Made by a program: the position numbers and the translations under genes
Part shown: piece by piece, positions 18,951-28,394 of the stretch
How the letters are laid out: every line of letters starts with the position of its first letter
How positions within the stretch are numbered: position 1 is the stretch's first letter
The notes under the pieces: model-generated
Database searches by the model: none
What the model saw: the letters and a program-made list of their open reading frames with translations, nothing else
Told to the model about the DNA's origin: nothing
DNA from: Anaerosolibacter sp.
Lineage (GTDB): Bacteria; Bacillota; Clostridia; Peptostreptococcales; Thermotaleaceae
Direction of reading: 5' to 3'
Assembly (NCBI RefSeq): GCF_029240175.1
Contig: NZ_JARBTM010000011.1
Location: 62,001-126,000, forward strand
Length of the DNA stretch: 64,000 nucleotides

Positions 18951-20351
18951 ATGGTCAAGAAAGTCATAACTTTGCTGCTAATGATGGCTGTGTTTGGTGG
19001 AAGCTTCAACATAGGAAATAGCCAAGAGTCACTGATGAATAAAATTGTAATTAATATACCTTCCAGAACGTTGACCTATTATGACGGTATATCTTCTAAA
19101 ATCTATCCAGTAGCTGTAGGCAAGGCAAATACGAGAACTCCAACGGGAAGTTTTACCATTCAAAACAAAGTGGTGAATCCATATTACTCAAAAAAGAAAA
19201 TTCCCGGAGGAAGGGCTGATAATCCATTGGGAATAAGGTGGATGGGGTTTAAAGGCAATTATGGGATTCATGGAAATAGTGCACCTAACTCCATAGGAAC
19301 AATCGCTTCAGCGGGCTGTGTACGAATGTTTAATTATGATGTGAAGGAACTATATGAAAAGGTAACCCATAAAACTCCAGTCGAAGTGACGTATAACTTG
19401 TTTCAAGTACTTGAACAAGATAGAACAAAGGAAAAGATGTTAATGGTTTATCCTGATGTGTACAAGAGGGAAAGATATTTAAAGGAGGCAATAAAAAATC
19501 ATCTAGATGCAGCTGGACTAAAAAGTGAAAGAACATGGAGTAAAATTGATGGGGCGGTAAAACTAACAAAGGATCAAATGTTAGTTATAGGAGAAAAATG
19601 GGTTTTGATAATAAATCAGCAGCATGTTACCACTGAAATTATCAAAGATAGCAGCAAATTCTATATTGGTGAAGATGTACTGAACGATTATTTTGGATTA
19701 ATCCTTGATAGAACTGTCGAAGGTTACTTGTCTATACAAAATACGCCCGTCGAATATAGAATTTTCGATAGTAGATGCTATGTTTCTTTGGAAAGTATAC
19801 AGCAAATCTTAGGTGGAAGCATCACCGTAGATGATACCGTAGAAAACTTATGGTATGATGTTTCCTTTGTAAAGCTAAACGGTACTTTTTTAGAAACAAA
19901 TCATAGTAAAATTGCTACTCACAGACCTATGATTCCAGTAAGAACGCTATCATCCATCGTATTGCCGATAGAATCCATTGGAAGCAATGTGGAAATCATA
20001 GAAAATGTTGAGCATATGGAAATTGAAGAAGCACAAAGCTTGTTTGGTTTCCGATATGATATGAACTCCATAGAGAAAAAGGTTGAGTTATTCATAAAAC
20101 CAACTGTAGCGTTCGAACCAAATAGCCAAGTTCCGGAAGAAATTTTTGATCATGTTGATGCATGGTTGAAGTCTATGGATTTTCATGATATTTCTGCTTT
20201 TGAAACAGTTCATTTAATGGAAAATGTGAGCGACCAGTATGAAATCCTTTGGAATCCTTATAAAACAAAATTATCGCTGAAGATTAAAGAAGCGCAGAAG
20301 ACTGAAAGTATAAATGAAGTTGAAACGAGTATTGTCCTAAGAAAAAAATAA
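18951..20351 (+). CDS. L,D-transpeptidase (YkuD domain), exported
   Basis: Signal peptide; INIPSRTLTYYDG...GNYGIHGNSAPNSIGTIASAGCVRMFN (HxxxxxxxxxxxSxGCxR catalytic pattern); C-terminal copper-amine-oxidase-N-like segments inferred. Confidence 0.85.
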   Translation: MVKKVITLLLMMAVFGGSFNIGNSQESLMNKIVINIPSRTLTYYDGISSKIYPVAVGKANTRTPTGSFTIQNKVVNPYYSKKKIPGGRADNPLGIRWMGFKGNYGIHGNSAPNSIGTIASAGCVRMFNYDVKELYEKVTHKTPVEVTYNLFQVLEQDRTKEKMLMVYPDVYKRERYLKEAIKNHLDAAGLKSERTWSKIDGAVKLTKDQMLVIGEKWVLIINQQHVTTEIIKDSSKFYIGEDVLNDYFGLILDRTVEGYLSIQNTPVEYRIFDSRCYVSLESIQQILGGSITVDDTVENLWYDVSFVKLNGTFLETNHSKIATHRPMIPVRTLSSIVLPIESIGSNVEIIENVEHMEIEEAQSLFGFRYDMNSIEKKVELFIKPTVAFEPNSQVPEEIFDHVDAWLKSMDFHDISAFETVHLMENVSDQYEILWNPYKTKLSLKIKEAQKTESINEVETSIVLRKK

Positions 20352-20516
20352 TCTAAACAAGGAGGAATCCCGATGAGTGAAATGGGTTTTCTCCTTGTTT
20401 ATTTAATAGTGAAAGAAGGTATATTATAATTGAATTTAGATAAATAATTGGAGGAAATGGAACTTTTTTATCGAATACACGTCTAATGCAATGGTTATTT
20501 TTTAGGAAAGGAGTGA

Positions 20517-21113
20517 ATGGAAGTGGAAGAATTTGAAATTGAACTGATTGAGAAGAGTAAACGGGGAGATGTTGAAAGCTTTGAAATACTGATTAGATCA
20601 CATCAGACCCTTGCTTATAATATTGCCTTCAGAATGTTAGGGAATGTTGAAGATGCCAACGATGCCACGCAAGAAGCTTTGGTCAAAGTTTTTAAATCGA
20701 TACAATCGTTTCATGGACAATCCAGTTTCTCTACCTGGCTTTACCGGATTGTTACCAATACTTGCTTGGACGAGTTACGGAAAAGAAAAAGACAGCAGGT
20801 TTATTCATATCATAATCCTATGGAAATGGAAGACGGTCAGATTGACCGGGATGTCGTTGATCCAAGCAGCAGTACCGAAGAAATCCTAGAGAAAAAAGAA
20901 GAAATTAAAAATATTCAGGATGCGATTCAAGCATTGCCTGAGCAGCATAGAATAGTGATCGTTCTTAGAGATATTAAAGGACTTAGCTATGAGCAGATTT
21001 CTGAAATATTAGACTGCCCCCAGGGGACGATAAAGTCAAGAATAAGTAGAGCCAGGCTGGCTTTAAAGGAGATTATAACGAATAGGGAACTTTACCAAAA
21101 ACCATACGTCTAA
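20517..21113 (+). CDS. ECF RNA polymerase sigma factor (SigW-like)
   Basis: Sigma70 r2 (YNIAFRMLGNVEDANDATQEALVKVFKSI) and r4 (LPEQHRIVIVLRDIKGLSYEQISEIL). Confidence 0.93.
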   Translation: MEVEEFEIELIEKSKRGDVESFEILIRSHQTLAYNIAFRMLGNVEDANDATQEALVKVFKSIQSFHGQSSFSTWLYRIVTNTCLDELRKRKRQQVYSYHNPMEMEDGQIDRDVVDPSSSTEEILEKKEEIKNIQDAIQALPEQHRIVIVLRDIKGLSYEQISEILDCPQGTIKSRISRARLALKEIITNRELYQKPYV

Positions 21114-21134
21114 AACATAGAAAGGAGGGGTTAT

Positions 21135-22448
21135 ATGAATTGTACAGAAACTATGGAGTTGATATCTCTTTATATAGATGGACTATTAGATGAGCATACT
21201 GAACAAATGCTTCAAAAACATTTTAAAGAATGTGCAGAATGTAGACAGGACTATGAAGAGCTTTTGAATATAAAAAATATGTGTAGTGAATTGCCTATGC
21301 TTGAATTGCCTCCTGATTTTGAAGTGAGCTTACATGAAAAATTAGTACGTGCTACAGAAAACGTACAAGTAATAGACATAGGACGTAGCGAAACTTTCAA
21401 TAAAAAGTTTAAATGGAAAAATTGGAAAGTATATGGATCTATGGCTGCAGTATTCATTGTCTTGATTCTCGCTTCGTCTCTGTTAAATGAAGCTAGATTT
21501 AACGGAAGCCAAATGAAGGAGAATGTAGGTATGGAGTCTCCTAACATGGAATTTGCAGGAAGTGCTCCCGCTCCTGAGGCGCCCAAAATGAAAGTAGGTA
21601 CTGCTGCAAGAGATGAAAGCTATGGAGCCGAAGAGCGTCTGCAGACAACACAAGACAATGGTTCACCAGAAAACCGTGTAATGGATCAAAATAATCAGAC
21701 GACTCAGTTTACAGCTTTAGAGGCTGAATCAGATAGAAAGGTTATTAAGAGCGGATATGTTGATCTCAATGTTGAGGAATACGATGACAAGTTTAGCCAA
21801 ATCACAAGAATTACCGCTGAACGGGGCGGGTTTGTGGAGAATAGTAATACCTATTATAAGCAATACAATGAGGTGAATCCTGAAGAGTCTCTAAAGCAGG
21901 GAAGCCTAGTAATCCGTGTTCCTGAGAATCAATTTGCCGAAGTGCTAGATCACATTAAATCTTTAGGGACTGTTACCAACACGAGTATAAGCGGACAGGA
22001 CATTACGAAGGAATATAGAAGTACTGTAGATGAAATTGAGAATTTAAAGGTTCAAGAAAAAAGCCTTAGGGCAATTATGGAGAAGGCCACGAGTGTGAAG
22101 GATATTCTAGAGGTTGAAAGAGAACTATCTAGAGTTCGTGGGGAGATCAATCGAATGTCGGGAGATGTGAAGCGTTGGGATGATTTGGTGGACTTATCAA
22201 CCATTCATGTCACGCTCAATGAGATGTCTTCAAAAGATAAAGAAATTTATCCAATTCGTGATAATGTATGGCTTCGGGCACAAAAAGGGTTCATAAAAAC
22301 AGTGAATGAAATGATACAATTTGCGGAGAATGTATTTATTCGGATTGCCAGCACATTACCCGTGATACTTGTTTTATTCATTATGGGTATTCCTTTGACT
22401 ATCTATTTATACAGATGGACCAAAAGAAAAAAGAATAAACAAGAATAA
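21135..22448 (+). CDS. Anti-sigma factor: zinc-finger (HC2) N-terminus with DUF4349 C-terminal domain
   Basis: HFKECAECRQDYEEL zf-HC2; single TM; DUF4349-like VDLNVEEYDDKFSQITRITAERGGFVENS; directly downstream of ECF sigma. Confidence 0.85.
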   Translation: MNCTETMELISLYIDGLLDEHTEQMLQKHFKECAECRQDYEELLNIKNMCSELPMLELPPDFEVSLHEKLVRATENVQVIDIGRSETFNKKFKWKNWKVYGSMAAVFIVLILASSLLNEARFNGSQMKENVGMESPNMEFAGSAPAPEAPKMKVGTAARDESYGAEERLQTTQDNGSPENRVMDQNNQTTQFTALEAESDRKVIKSGYVDLNVEEYDDKFSQITRITAERGGFVENSNTYYKQYNEVNPEESLKQGSLVIRVPENQFAEVLDHIKSLGTVTNTSISGQDITKEYRSTVDEIENLKVQEKSLRAIMEKATSVKDILEVERELSRVRGEINRMSGDVKRWDDLVDLSTIHVTLNEMSSKDKEIYPIRDNVWLRAQKGFIKTVNEMIQFAENVFIRIASTLPVILVLFIMGIPLTIYLYRWTKRKKNKQE

Positions 22449-22469
22449 ATATAAGGATCGGTGTATGCC

Positions 22470-22513
22470 TCATAAAAATAACTCTTCCCCCGGGGGAAGA
22501 GTTATTTTTATGA
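22470..22513. repeat. 44-bp perfect palindrome acting as putative bidirectional terminator
   Basis: TCATAAAAATAACTCTTCCCCC|GGGGGAAGAGTTATTTTTATGA, no loop, between convergent genes. Confidence 0.93.
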
Positions 22514-22545
22514 AAATAGGGTAGTTAATCATTAAATATGAATCA

Positions 22546-23010
22546 TCATTTTCTAATATCAACAACTTGTCCATTATTAGCGTCCAAGAGAGCTTTCGGA
22601 GACATTCTCACAAGTGAATTTTGAGAACCACCACCAGAATAGACGATGGTATTTTCCATGACCTTTGTATCGATGAGGAAAATTGCTTCGTAGCCAAAAG
22701 AGGGAATACCCCCGCAGATATATCCCGAATGCTGAAGGATTTCATCTGCTGTGGCAGTTCTGAGTTTTTTAACCCCCAGCAAGTTTTTTATCTTGGAAAG
22801 ATCCATTTTGTCTTCCCCTTTAATTATTGCTACAATCAGTTGCCCCTGTTCGTCTAAGATACAAATGTTCTTGACGATGTCTTGAGGGGCTGCATTGGCA
22901 GCGTGGGCGGCTTCGGCCACAGAATGACAGGACTCCATAAAAACAAGGTGCTCAGCATTAACGCTATTTTCTGAGATATATGCGATCAATTTTTCATCGA
23001 AGCTATTCAT
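22546..23010 (-). CDS. YbaK/aminoacyl-tRNA deacylase family protein
   Basis: VFMESCHSVAEAAHAANAAPQDIVKNICILD...ICGGIPSFGY editing-domain signature. Confidence 0.9.
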   Translation of the reverse strand: MNSFDEKLIAYISENSVNAEHLVFMESCHSVAEAAHAANAAPQDIVKNICILDEQGQLIVAIIKGEDKMDLSKIKNLLGVKKLRTATADEILQHSGYICGGIPSFGYEAIFLIDTKVMENTIVYSGGGSQNSLVRMSPKALLDANNGQVVDIRK

Positions 23011-23266
23011 TTTATTACCCCCATTTTATCATTATATAGGTTATTATAACAAAAGTTCTGATTATTTTCAGCGATTGAATCTAAGTTGTTTTTCCTAATT
23101 TTATAAGATTTACATCCCATAGAAGAACTGGCTCTGGTATAATACAATTGAAAAAGAGGATTTTAAGATTAGATTAAGAATATAGTTATGTGGATTGATT
23201 AGGGAATAATTTGGGAAATATAATGATGTATCGTGTGGGCACGATAACCTAAAGGAGAGGATAAAT

Positions 23267-25933
23267 ATGACATCAAATAAGATGGTTATTATAGATGGTA
23301 ATAGTTTAATAAATAGAGCATACTATGCATTGCCGCTGCTTTCGAGTAAAAGTGGTGATTACACAAATGCAGTATATGGTTTTGTAAATATGCTCTATAA
23401 GATTATGGATGATTATAAACCAGATTATATCAGTGTTGCCTTTGACCGAAAAGCACCAACCTTTCGACATGTAGAGTATGAAGAATACAAAGCAGGCAGA
23501 AAAAAGATGCCAAGCGAACTGGCACAGCAGCTACCACTTTTGAAAGAAGTGCTAGATGCATTAAAAATTCATAGAATCGAATTGGATGGATTTGAGGCTG
23601 ACGACTTGATTGGAACCCTTGTTAAATATGCAGAAAAAAAGGAATTGGAAGTTTTTGTTGTTACAGGGGATAAAGATGCACTTCAGTTAGCCTCTGATAA
23701 AACAAAAATACTGATAACCAAAAAAGGTATTAGTTCATTAGAAGAATATGATGATAAAGGTGTAATGGATAAATATGAAATTACACCGGATCAGTTTATC
23801 GATTTAAAAGGGCTAATGGGGGATCAGTCGGACAATATTCCTGGGGTTCCTGGTGTTGGTGAAAAAACAGCAATCAAATTGCTAAAAGAATTTGGTAGTG
23901 TTGAGGGTCTTATCCAGCATACGGAAAAAATCTCAAGCGCCAAACTTCGAGAAAAGATAGAAGAATTTGCGCAACAAGCAGTATTCAGTAAACGTCTTGC
24001 AACCATTATGGTGGACGTTCCTGTGGAGATTTCTTTAGATGAATTGAGGAGAGAAGAGCCAGACGCAGAAAAACTTTTAGCTTTATATAAACGCCTTGAG
24101 TTTCATAGTTTGATGGGGCGAGTTGTATTGAACAGCAAAGCAGAGACAAAAAAGAACGATTATGCCGATGAAAAAGCTACTGTTATCATTAATAGTTGGA
24201 AAGATCTTAAAGACAAAGTAAAGGGCATAGGTGAAATGTGTATTCGAACCTTTACAGATGGCGGAGATATCATTCAGGATGATATTGTCGGTGTACATAT
24301 GAGCTGTGGTGGAGAACACTTCTATATTAAGAAAGAAGATATGTCTATAGCTTTACAGGAACTAAAAGAGGTTTTTGAGAATTCTGAAATCAAGAAGATT
24401 GGACATTCTTTAAAAAGGGATAGAACAGCTTTTAAAAGATATGGGATTACGCTGAATGGAATGATGTTTGATTCTGCCATCGCTTTGTATCTTATTGATC
24501 CTACCAGAACTACATATGAGGTACAAGATATATCTTTAGAGTTCTTAAATAAAAAAATTGACAGTGAGGAAGATGTTTTAGGGAAGGGTAAAAATAAGCA
24601 TAGCTTTGCTGACCTTGAAGAGGAAAAATTAATTGATTTTGGGAGAAGCTGGTGCGAAACTGTAATGGGTGTAAAAGATGTATTGATGGAAAAACTGAAG
24701 GAGTCTGAATTGGATACACTTTTCAGAGACGTTGAAATGCCTTTAGTGGAAGTATTGAGTGATATGGAATATAACGGATTTAAGGTTGATAAAACAATAT
24801 TAGATCAACTGGGGATAGAATTAGATGAGAAAATTCAACATATTACACAATTCATTTTCAGTGAAGCAGGAGAAACTTTCAATATCAATTCACCTAAGCA
24901 GCTAGGAGAAATATTATTTGAAAAATTAGAACTGCCTGCAATTAAAAAAACAAAAACGGGTTTTTCTACAAATATAGAAGTGCTAGAAAAGCTTCAGAAA
25001 AAGCATCCTATTATTTCGATGATTATTGAGTATCGACATCTGGTAAAACTAAAGTCTACCTATATTGATGGACTAAAAGCCGTGATCAACAAGGAAACCC
25101 ATAAGATCCATTCAAGCTTCAATCAGACTGTTACTGCAACTGGACGGATCAGTAGTACAGAGCCAAACCTGCAGAATATCCCAATTAAATTTGAGTTGGG
25201 AAGGGAAATAAGAAAAGTATTTATTCCTTCAAATGAAGAATATTTATTATTGGATGCAGATTATTCTCAAATTGAGCTCCGTGTTTTGGCGCATATATCT
25301 AAGGATGACAATCTCATAGAGGCATTTCATCAAGATTTAGACATACATACTTCTACAGCCTCAAAAGTATTTGGTATACCAATGGAAGAGGTCACTTCTT
25401 TACAGCGAAGCAGGGCGAAAGCAGTGAACTTTGGGATTGTGTATGGTATCAGTGATTACGGTTTGTCAGAGAATCTCCAAATCACACGTAAGGAGGCACA
25501 AAAATATATAGATGAATATTTTAATCGGTTTACTGGCGTAAAGCGTTATATGGAGGAAATTGTTGAAGAGGGAAAGAAACTCGGTTATGTTACAACCCTT
25601 CTAAAACGCAGAAGATATATTCCTGAGATTAATGCCACTAATTTCAATCTGCGGTCTTTTGGGGAAAGAACTGCAATGAACACGCCAATTCAAGGGAGTG
25701 CTGCAGATATCATTAAGTTAGCAATGATTAAAGTAGATCATGAATTGAAATCTAGAAAACTAAAATCTAGACTTATTTTACAGGTGCATGATGAACTGAT
25801 CGTAGAAGTTCATAAAGATGAAGTCGATGAAGTGAAGAAAATCGTAAAGCAAGAAATGGAAAATGCATTGGATGTCGATGTGCCGCTAAAGGTAGATATG
25901 AATCTTGGTAAGAGCTGGTATGATACCAAATAA
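23267..25933 (+). CDS. polA: DNA polymerase I
   Basis: 5' nuclease domain, helix-hairpin-helix, and pol A motifs (LLDADYSQIELRVLAH, RSRAKAVNFGIVYGISDYGL, QVHDELIVEV). Confidence 0.97.
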   Translation: MTSNKMVIIDGNSLINRAYYALPLLSSKSGDYTNAVYGFVNMLYKIMDDYKPDYISVAFDRKAPTFRHVEYEEYKAGRKKMPSELAQQLPLLKEVLDALKIHRIELDGFEADDLIGTLVKYAEKKELEVFVVTGDKDALQLASDKTKILITKKGISSLEEYDDKGVMDKYEITPDQFIDLKGLMGDQSDNIPGVPGVGEKTAIKLLKEFGSVEGLIQHTEKISSAKLREKIEEFAQQAVFSKRLATIMVDVPVEISLDELRREEPDAEKLLALYKRLEFHSLMGRVVLNSKAETKKNDYADEKATVIINSWKDLKDKVKGIGEMCIRTFTDGGDIIQDDIVGVHMSCGGEHFYIKKEDMSIALQELKEVFENSEIKKIGHSLKRDRTAFKRYGITLNGMMFDSAIALYLIDPTRTTYEVQDISLEFLNKKIDSEEDVLGKGKNKHSFADLEEEKLIDFGRSWCETVMGVKDVLMEKLKESELDTLFRDVEMPLVEVLSDMEYNGFKVDKTILDQLGIELDEKIQHITQFIFSEAGETFNINSPKQLGEILFEKLELPAIKKTKTGFSTNIEVLEKLQKKHPIISMIIEYRHLVKLKSTYIDGLKAVINKETHKIHSSFNQTVTATGRISSTEPNLQNIPIKFELGREIRKVFIPSNEEYLLLDADYSQIELRVLAHISKDDNLIEAFHQDLDIHTSTASKVFGIPMEEVTSLQRSRAKAVNFGIVYGISDYGLSENLQITRKEAQKYIDEYFNRFTGVKRYMEEIVEEGKKLGYVTTLLKRRRYIPEINATNFNLRSFGERTAMNTPIQGSAADIIKLAMIKVDHELKSRKLKSRLILQVHDELIVEVHKDEVDEVKKIVKQEMENALDVDVPLKVDMNLGKSWYDTK

Positions 25934-25950
25934 GGAGGATACTGCAGCTT

Positions 25951-26547
25951 ATGAGAGTTATAGGACTTACAGGGGGTATTGCATCAGGTAAAAGTACTGC
26001 TACAAATATACTAAGAAAGTATGGGTATCCTGTTATTGATGCGGATATTATTGCGAGAGAGATAGTTGAGGTGGGTGAGCCTGCTTTAAAGGAAATTGTT
26101 GATTATTTTGGAAATGAGATATTAAATTGTGATGGTTCATTGAATCGTAGACAATTAGGAAAAATCGTTTTTAGTGATCAACATAAATTGAAAGCTCTGA
26201 ATCAAATAACCCATAAAAGAATAAATGATAGGATTAAGCATACAATTGAAACATATGCAAAGCGCAAAGCGTATGATGTGGTTTTTCTAGATGCAGCTTT
26301 ACTTATTGAGATGAATATGAGAAAATTAGTTGATGAATTATGGCTTGTTTCTGTTAATCCAGAAATTCAGTTAAATAGACTAATGGAGCGAGATGATTTA
26401 AATTTAGAGGAAGCTAAAAACAGAATTAATTCTCAAATGACGTTAAAAGAAAAGCAGAAATTTGCAGATGTAATTATCGATAACAGTGGAAGCTATTCAG
26501 AATTAGAAGAACAACTAAAAATTGAACTTAAGCGTTTTCATAGTTAG
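25951..26547 (+). CDS. coaE: Dephospho-CoA kinase
   Basis: MRVIGLTGGIASGKSTATNILRKYGYPVIDADIIAREIV. Confidence 0.95.
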   Translation: MRVIGLTGGIASGKSTATNILRKYGYPVIDADIIAREIVEVGEPALKEIVDYFGNEILNCDGSLNRRQLGKIVFSDQHKLKALNQITHKRINDRIKHTIETYAKRKAYDVVFLDAALLIEMNMRKLVDELWLVSVNPEIQLNRLMERDDLNLEEAKNRINSQMTLKEKQKFADVIIDNSGSYSELEEQLKIELKRFHS

Positions 26548-26565
26548 CGTTCCGGAGGGATTATA

Positions 26566-27135
26566 TTGGTAGTTGTAAATCTGAAAAAATACAGAAGATT
26601 ATTGGTTGTCATGATAATAGTAATGATTGTAGGAGCGGCAGCAAGTAGTACCAATTGGTTCTTGAAAATAATATATCCAATTCACTATAAATCTCTTGTG
26701 GAAAAATACGCGAATGAGTATGATTTGGATCCATTTTTGGTAGCGGCGATCATTAGGACCGAAAGTAAATTTAATGAGAAGGCTAAATCACCGAAAGAAG
26801 CCAAAGGGTTAATGCAGATTGCACCTATAACAGGAGAATGGGCGGCAAAAGAACTAGAAATAAATGATTATACAGAAGATATGTTATATATACCAGAAAT
26901 AAATATACGTATAGGATGTTGGTATATTGATAGACTAAGGGGGGAGTTTGATGGAAGACTCCAACTCATACTTGCAGCATATAATGGTGGCAGCGGAAAT
27001 GTAAACAAATGGCTTAACAATCCAGAATATAGTCAAGATGGAGTTACTCTAAAGGAAATTCCCTTCTGGGAAACGCGAGCATATGTTGATAAAGTATTGA
27101 AAAGTTTTAAAATTTATAGCATTTTATATAGATAA
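26566..27135 (+). CDS. Lytic transglycosylase, Slt family
   Basis: AAIIRTESKFNEKAKSPKEAKGLMQIAPITGEWAA...AAYNGGSGNVNKWL; N-terminal TM; TTG start. Confidence 0.9.
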   Translation: MVVVNLKKYRRLLVVMIIVMIVGAAASSTNWFLKIIYPIHYKSLVEKYANEYDLDPFLVAAIIRTESKFNEKAKSPKEAKGLMQIAPITGEWAAKELEINDYTEDMLYIPEINIRIGCWYIDRLRGEFDGRLQLILAAYNGGSGNVNKWLNNPEYSQDGVTLKEIPFWETRAYVDKVLKSFKIYSILYR

Positions 27136-27315
27136 CAGCAAAAAAACTGTTATCTATATATTTATTCTAGTATTTTATTGAACAATCTGCAGATGTTTTT
27201 TATAATAATATGGCGAGGTTGAATGTATTTTACTGGGACAAGTTCATACATATAGTTTGAAAGATAATGTTTTTCCAGTAGCGTCAACCCATGAAAAAGA
27301 AAGGAATGTGAATTT

Positions 27316-28350
27316 ATGGAACATATGAAAAGTCTTGAAGATATAAAAAATATAAAAATCGATCCGAATCGATTCATTCATTCCAGTACCCATGAGGAGA
27401 TACTGAAAGGAAGTACAACAGATGTCTATTTCTTAAGAACCATGGATATTTTAAGAGAAATGAACCTTGAATCCCAAATTGTTACAGCAGAAATCTTTGC
27501 AAGAAAATCTGGCGTGTTTGCAGGTGTTCAAGAAGTAATAAATATGCTGAAGGATAAGCGTGTAGAGGTATGGGCTGTTGATGAGGGAGAGTCTTTTAAT
27601 GCAAAAGAAACCTTAATCAGAATAAAAGGATCTTATAGTGAATTTGGCGTTTTTGAAACGGCGATGTTAGGCAGTTTAGCGAGTGCCAGCGGTTGGGCTA
27701 CGGCATCAAAAGAAGTAAAAGAAGCATGCGGAGACAAAACATTCCTCTGCTTTGGTGCAAGACATGTACACCCTGCAGTAGCTCCAGTAATGGAACGTGC
27801 AGCTGTTATTGGTGGTGCAACAGGTGTAAGTTGTGTATTAGCTTCCAAGCTGCTTGGAATAGAGGCATCAGGCACACTTCCCCATGCAGCCATGTTGATT
27901 GCAGGTGATACTTTAGAAGTAGCCAAGGTGTATGATCAAGTTATGCCTGAGAGCCATAAAAGAACAGTATTAGTGGATACATTTAAAGATGAAGTAGAGG
28001 AGAGTCTCAGAATTGCAGAATCATTGGGAGAACGTTTATATGGTGTGCGATTAGATACACCCAGTGAGAGAGGTGGTGTAACACCACAGCTTGTAAATGA
28101 ATTAAGACATAAATTGGACCATAAGGGATATAATCATGTTAAAATTTTTGTATCAGGTGGTTTGACACCAGAAAAAATAAGAATATTAAAGGATGCAGGG
28201 GCTGACTCTTTTGGTGTTGGCAGCTATATTTCTGGTGCATCGGCCATAGACATGACTATGGATATTAAGGAAGTAAACAATAAAGCAGTAGCAAAACGAG
28301 GTAGGATTCCTGGACTTGTGGAAAATGAAAAATTAAGAAGGGTACTATAG
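27316..28350 (+). CDS. Nicotinate phosphoribosyltransferase
   Basis: Family-wide similarity (FCFGARHVHPAVAPVMERAAVIGGATGVSCVLASKLLG, VDTFKDEVEESLRIAESLGERLYGVRLDTPSERGG). Confidence 0.88.
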   Translation: MEHMKSLEDIKNIKIDPNRFIHSSTHEEILKGSTTDVYFLRTMDILREMNLESQIVTAEIFARKSGVFAGVQEVINMLKDKRVEVWAVDEGESFNAKETLIRIKGSYSEFGVFETAMLGSLASASGWATASKEVKEACGDKTFLCFGARHVHPAVAPVMERAAVIGGATGVSCVLASKLLGIEASGTLPHAAMLIAGDTLEVAKVYDQVMPESHKRTVLVDTFKDEVEESLRIAESLGERLYGVRLDTPSERGGVTPQLVNELRHKLDHKGYNHVKIFVSGGLTPEKIRILKDAGADSFGVGSYISGASAIDMTMDIKEVNNKAVAKRGRIPGLVENEKLRRVL

Positions 28351-28394
28351 ACTTACGTATAAAGAGTGGTAGAAGAATAGATGGAGGTATTCCG

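Noticed and set aside
20644-20889. 81-aa plus-strand ORF
   Set aside because: Out-of-frame overlap inside the sigma factor gene
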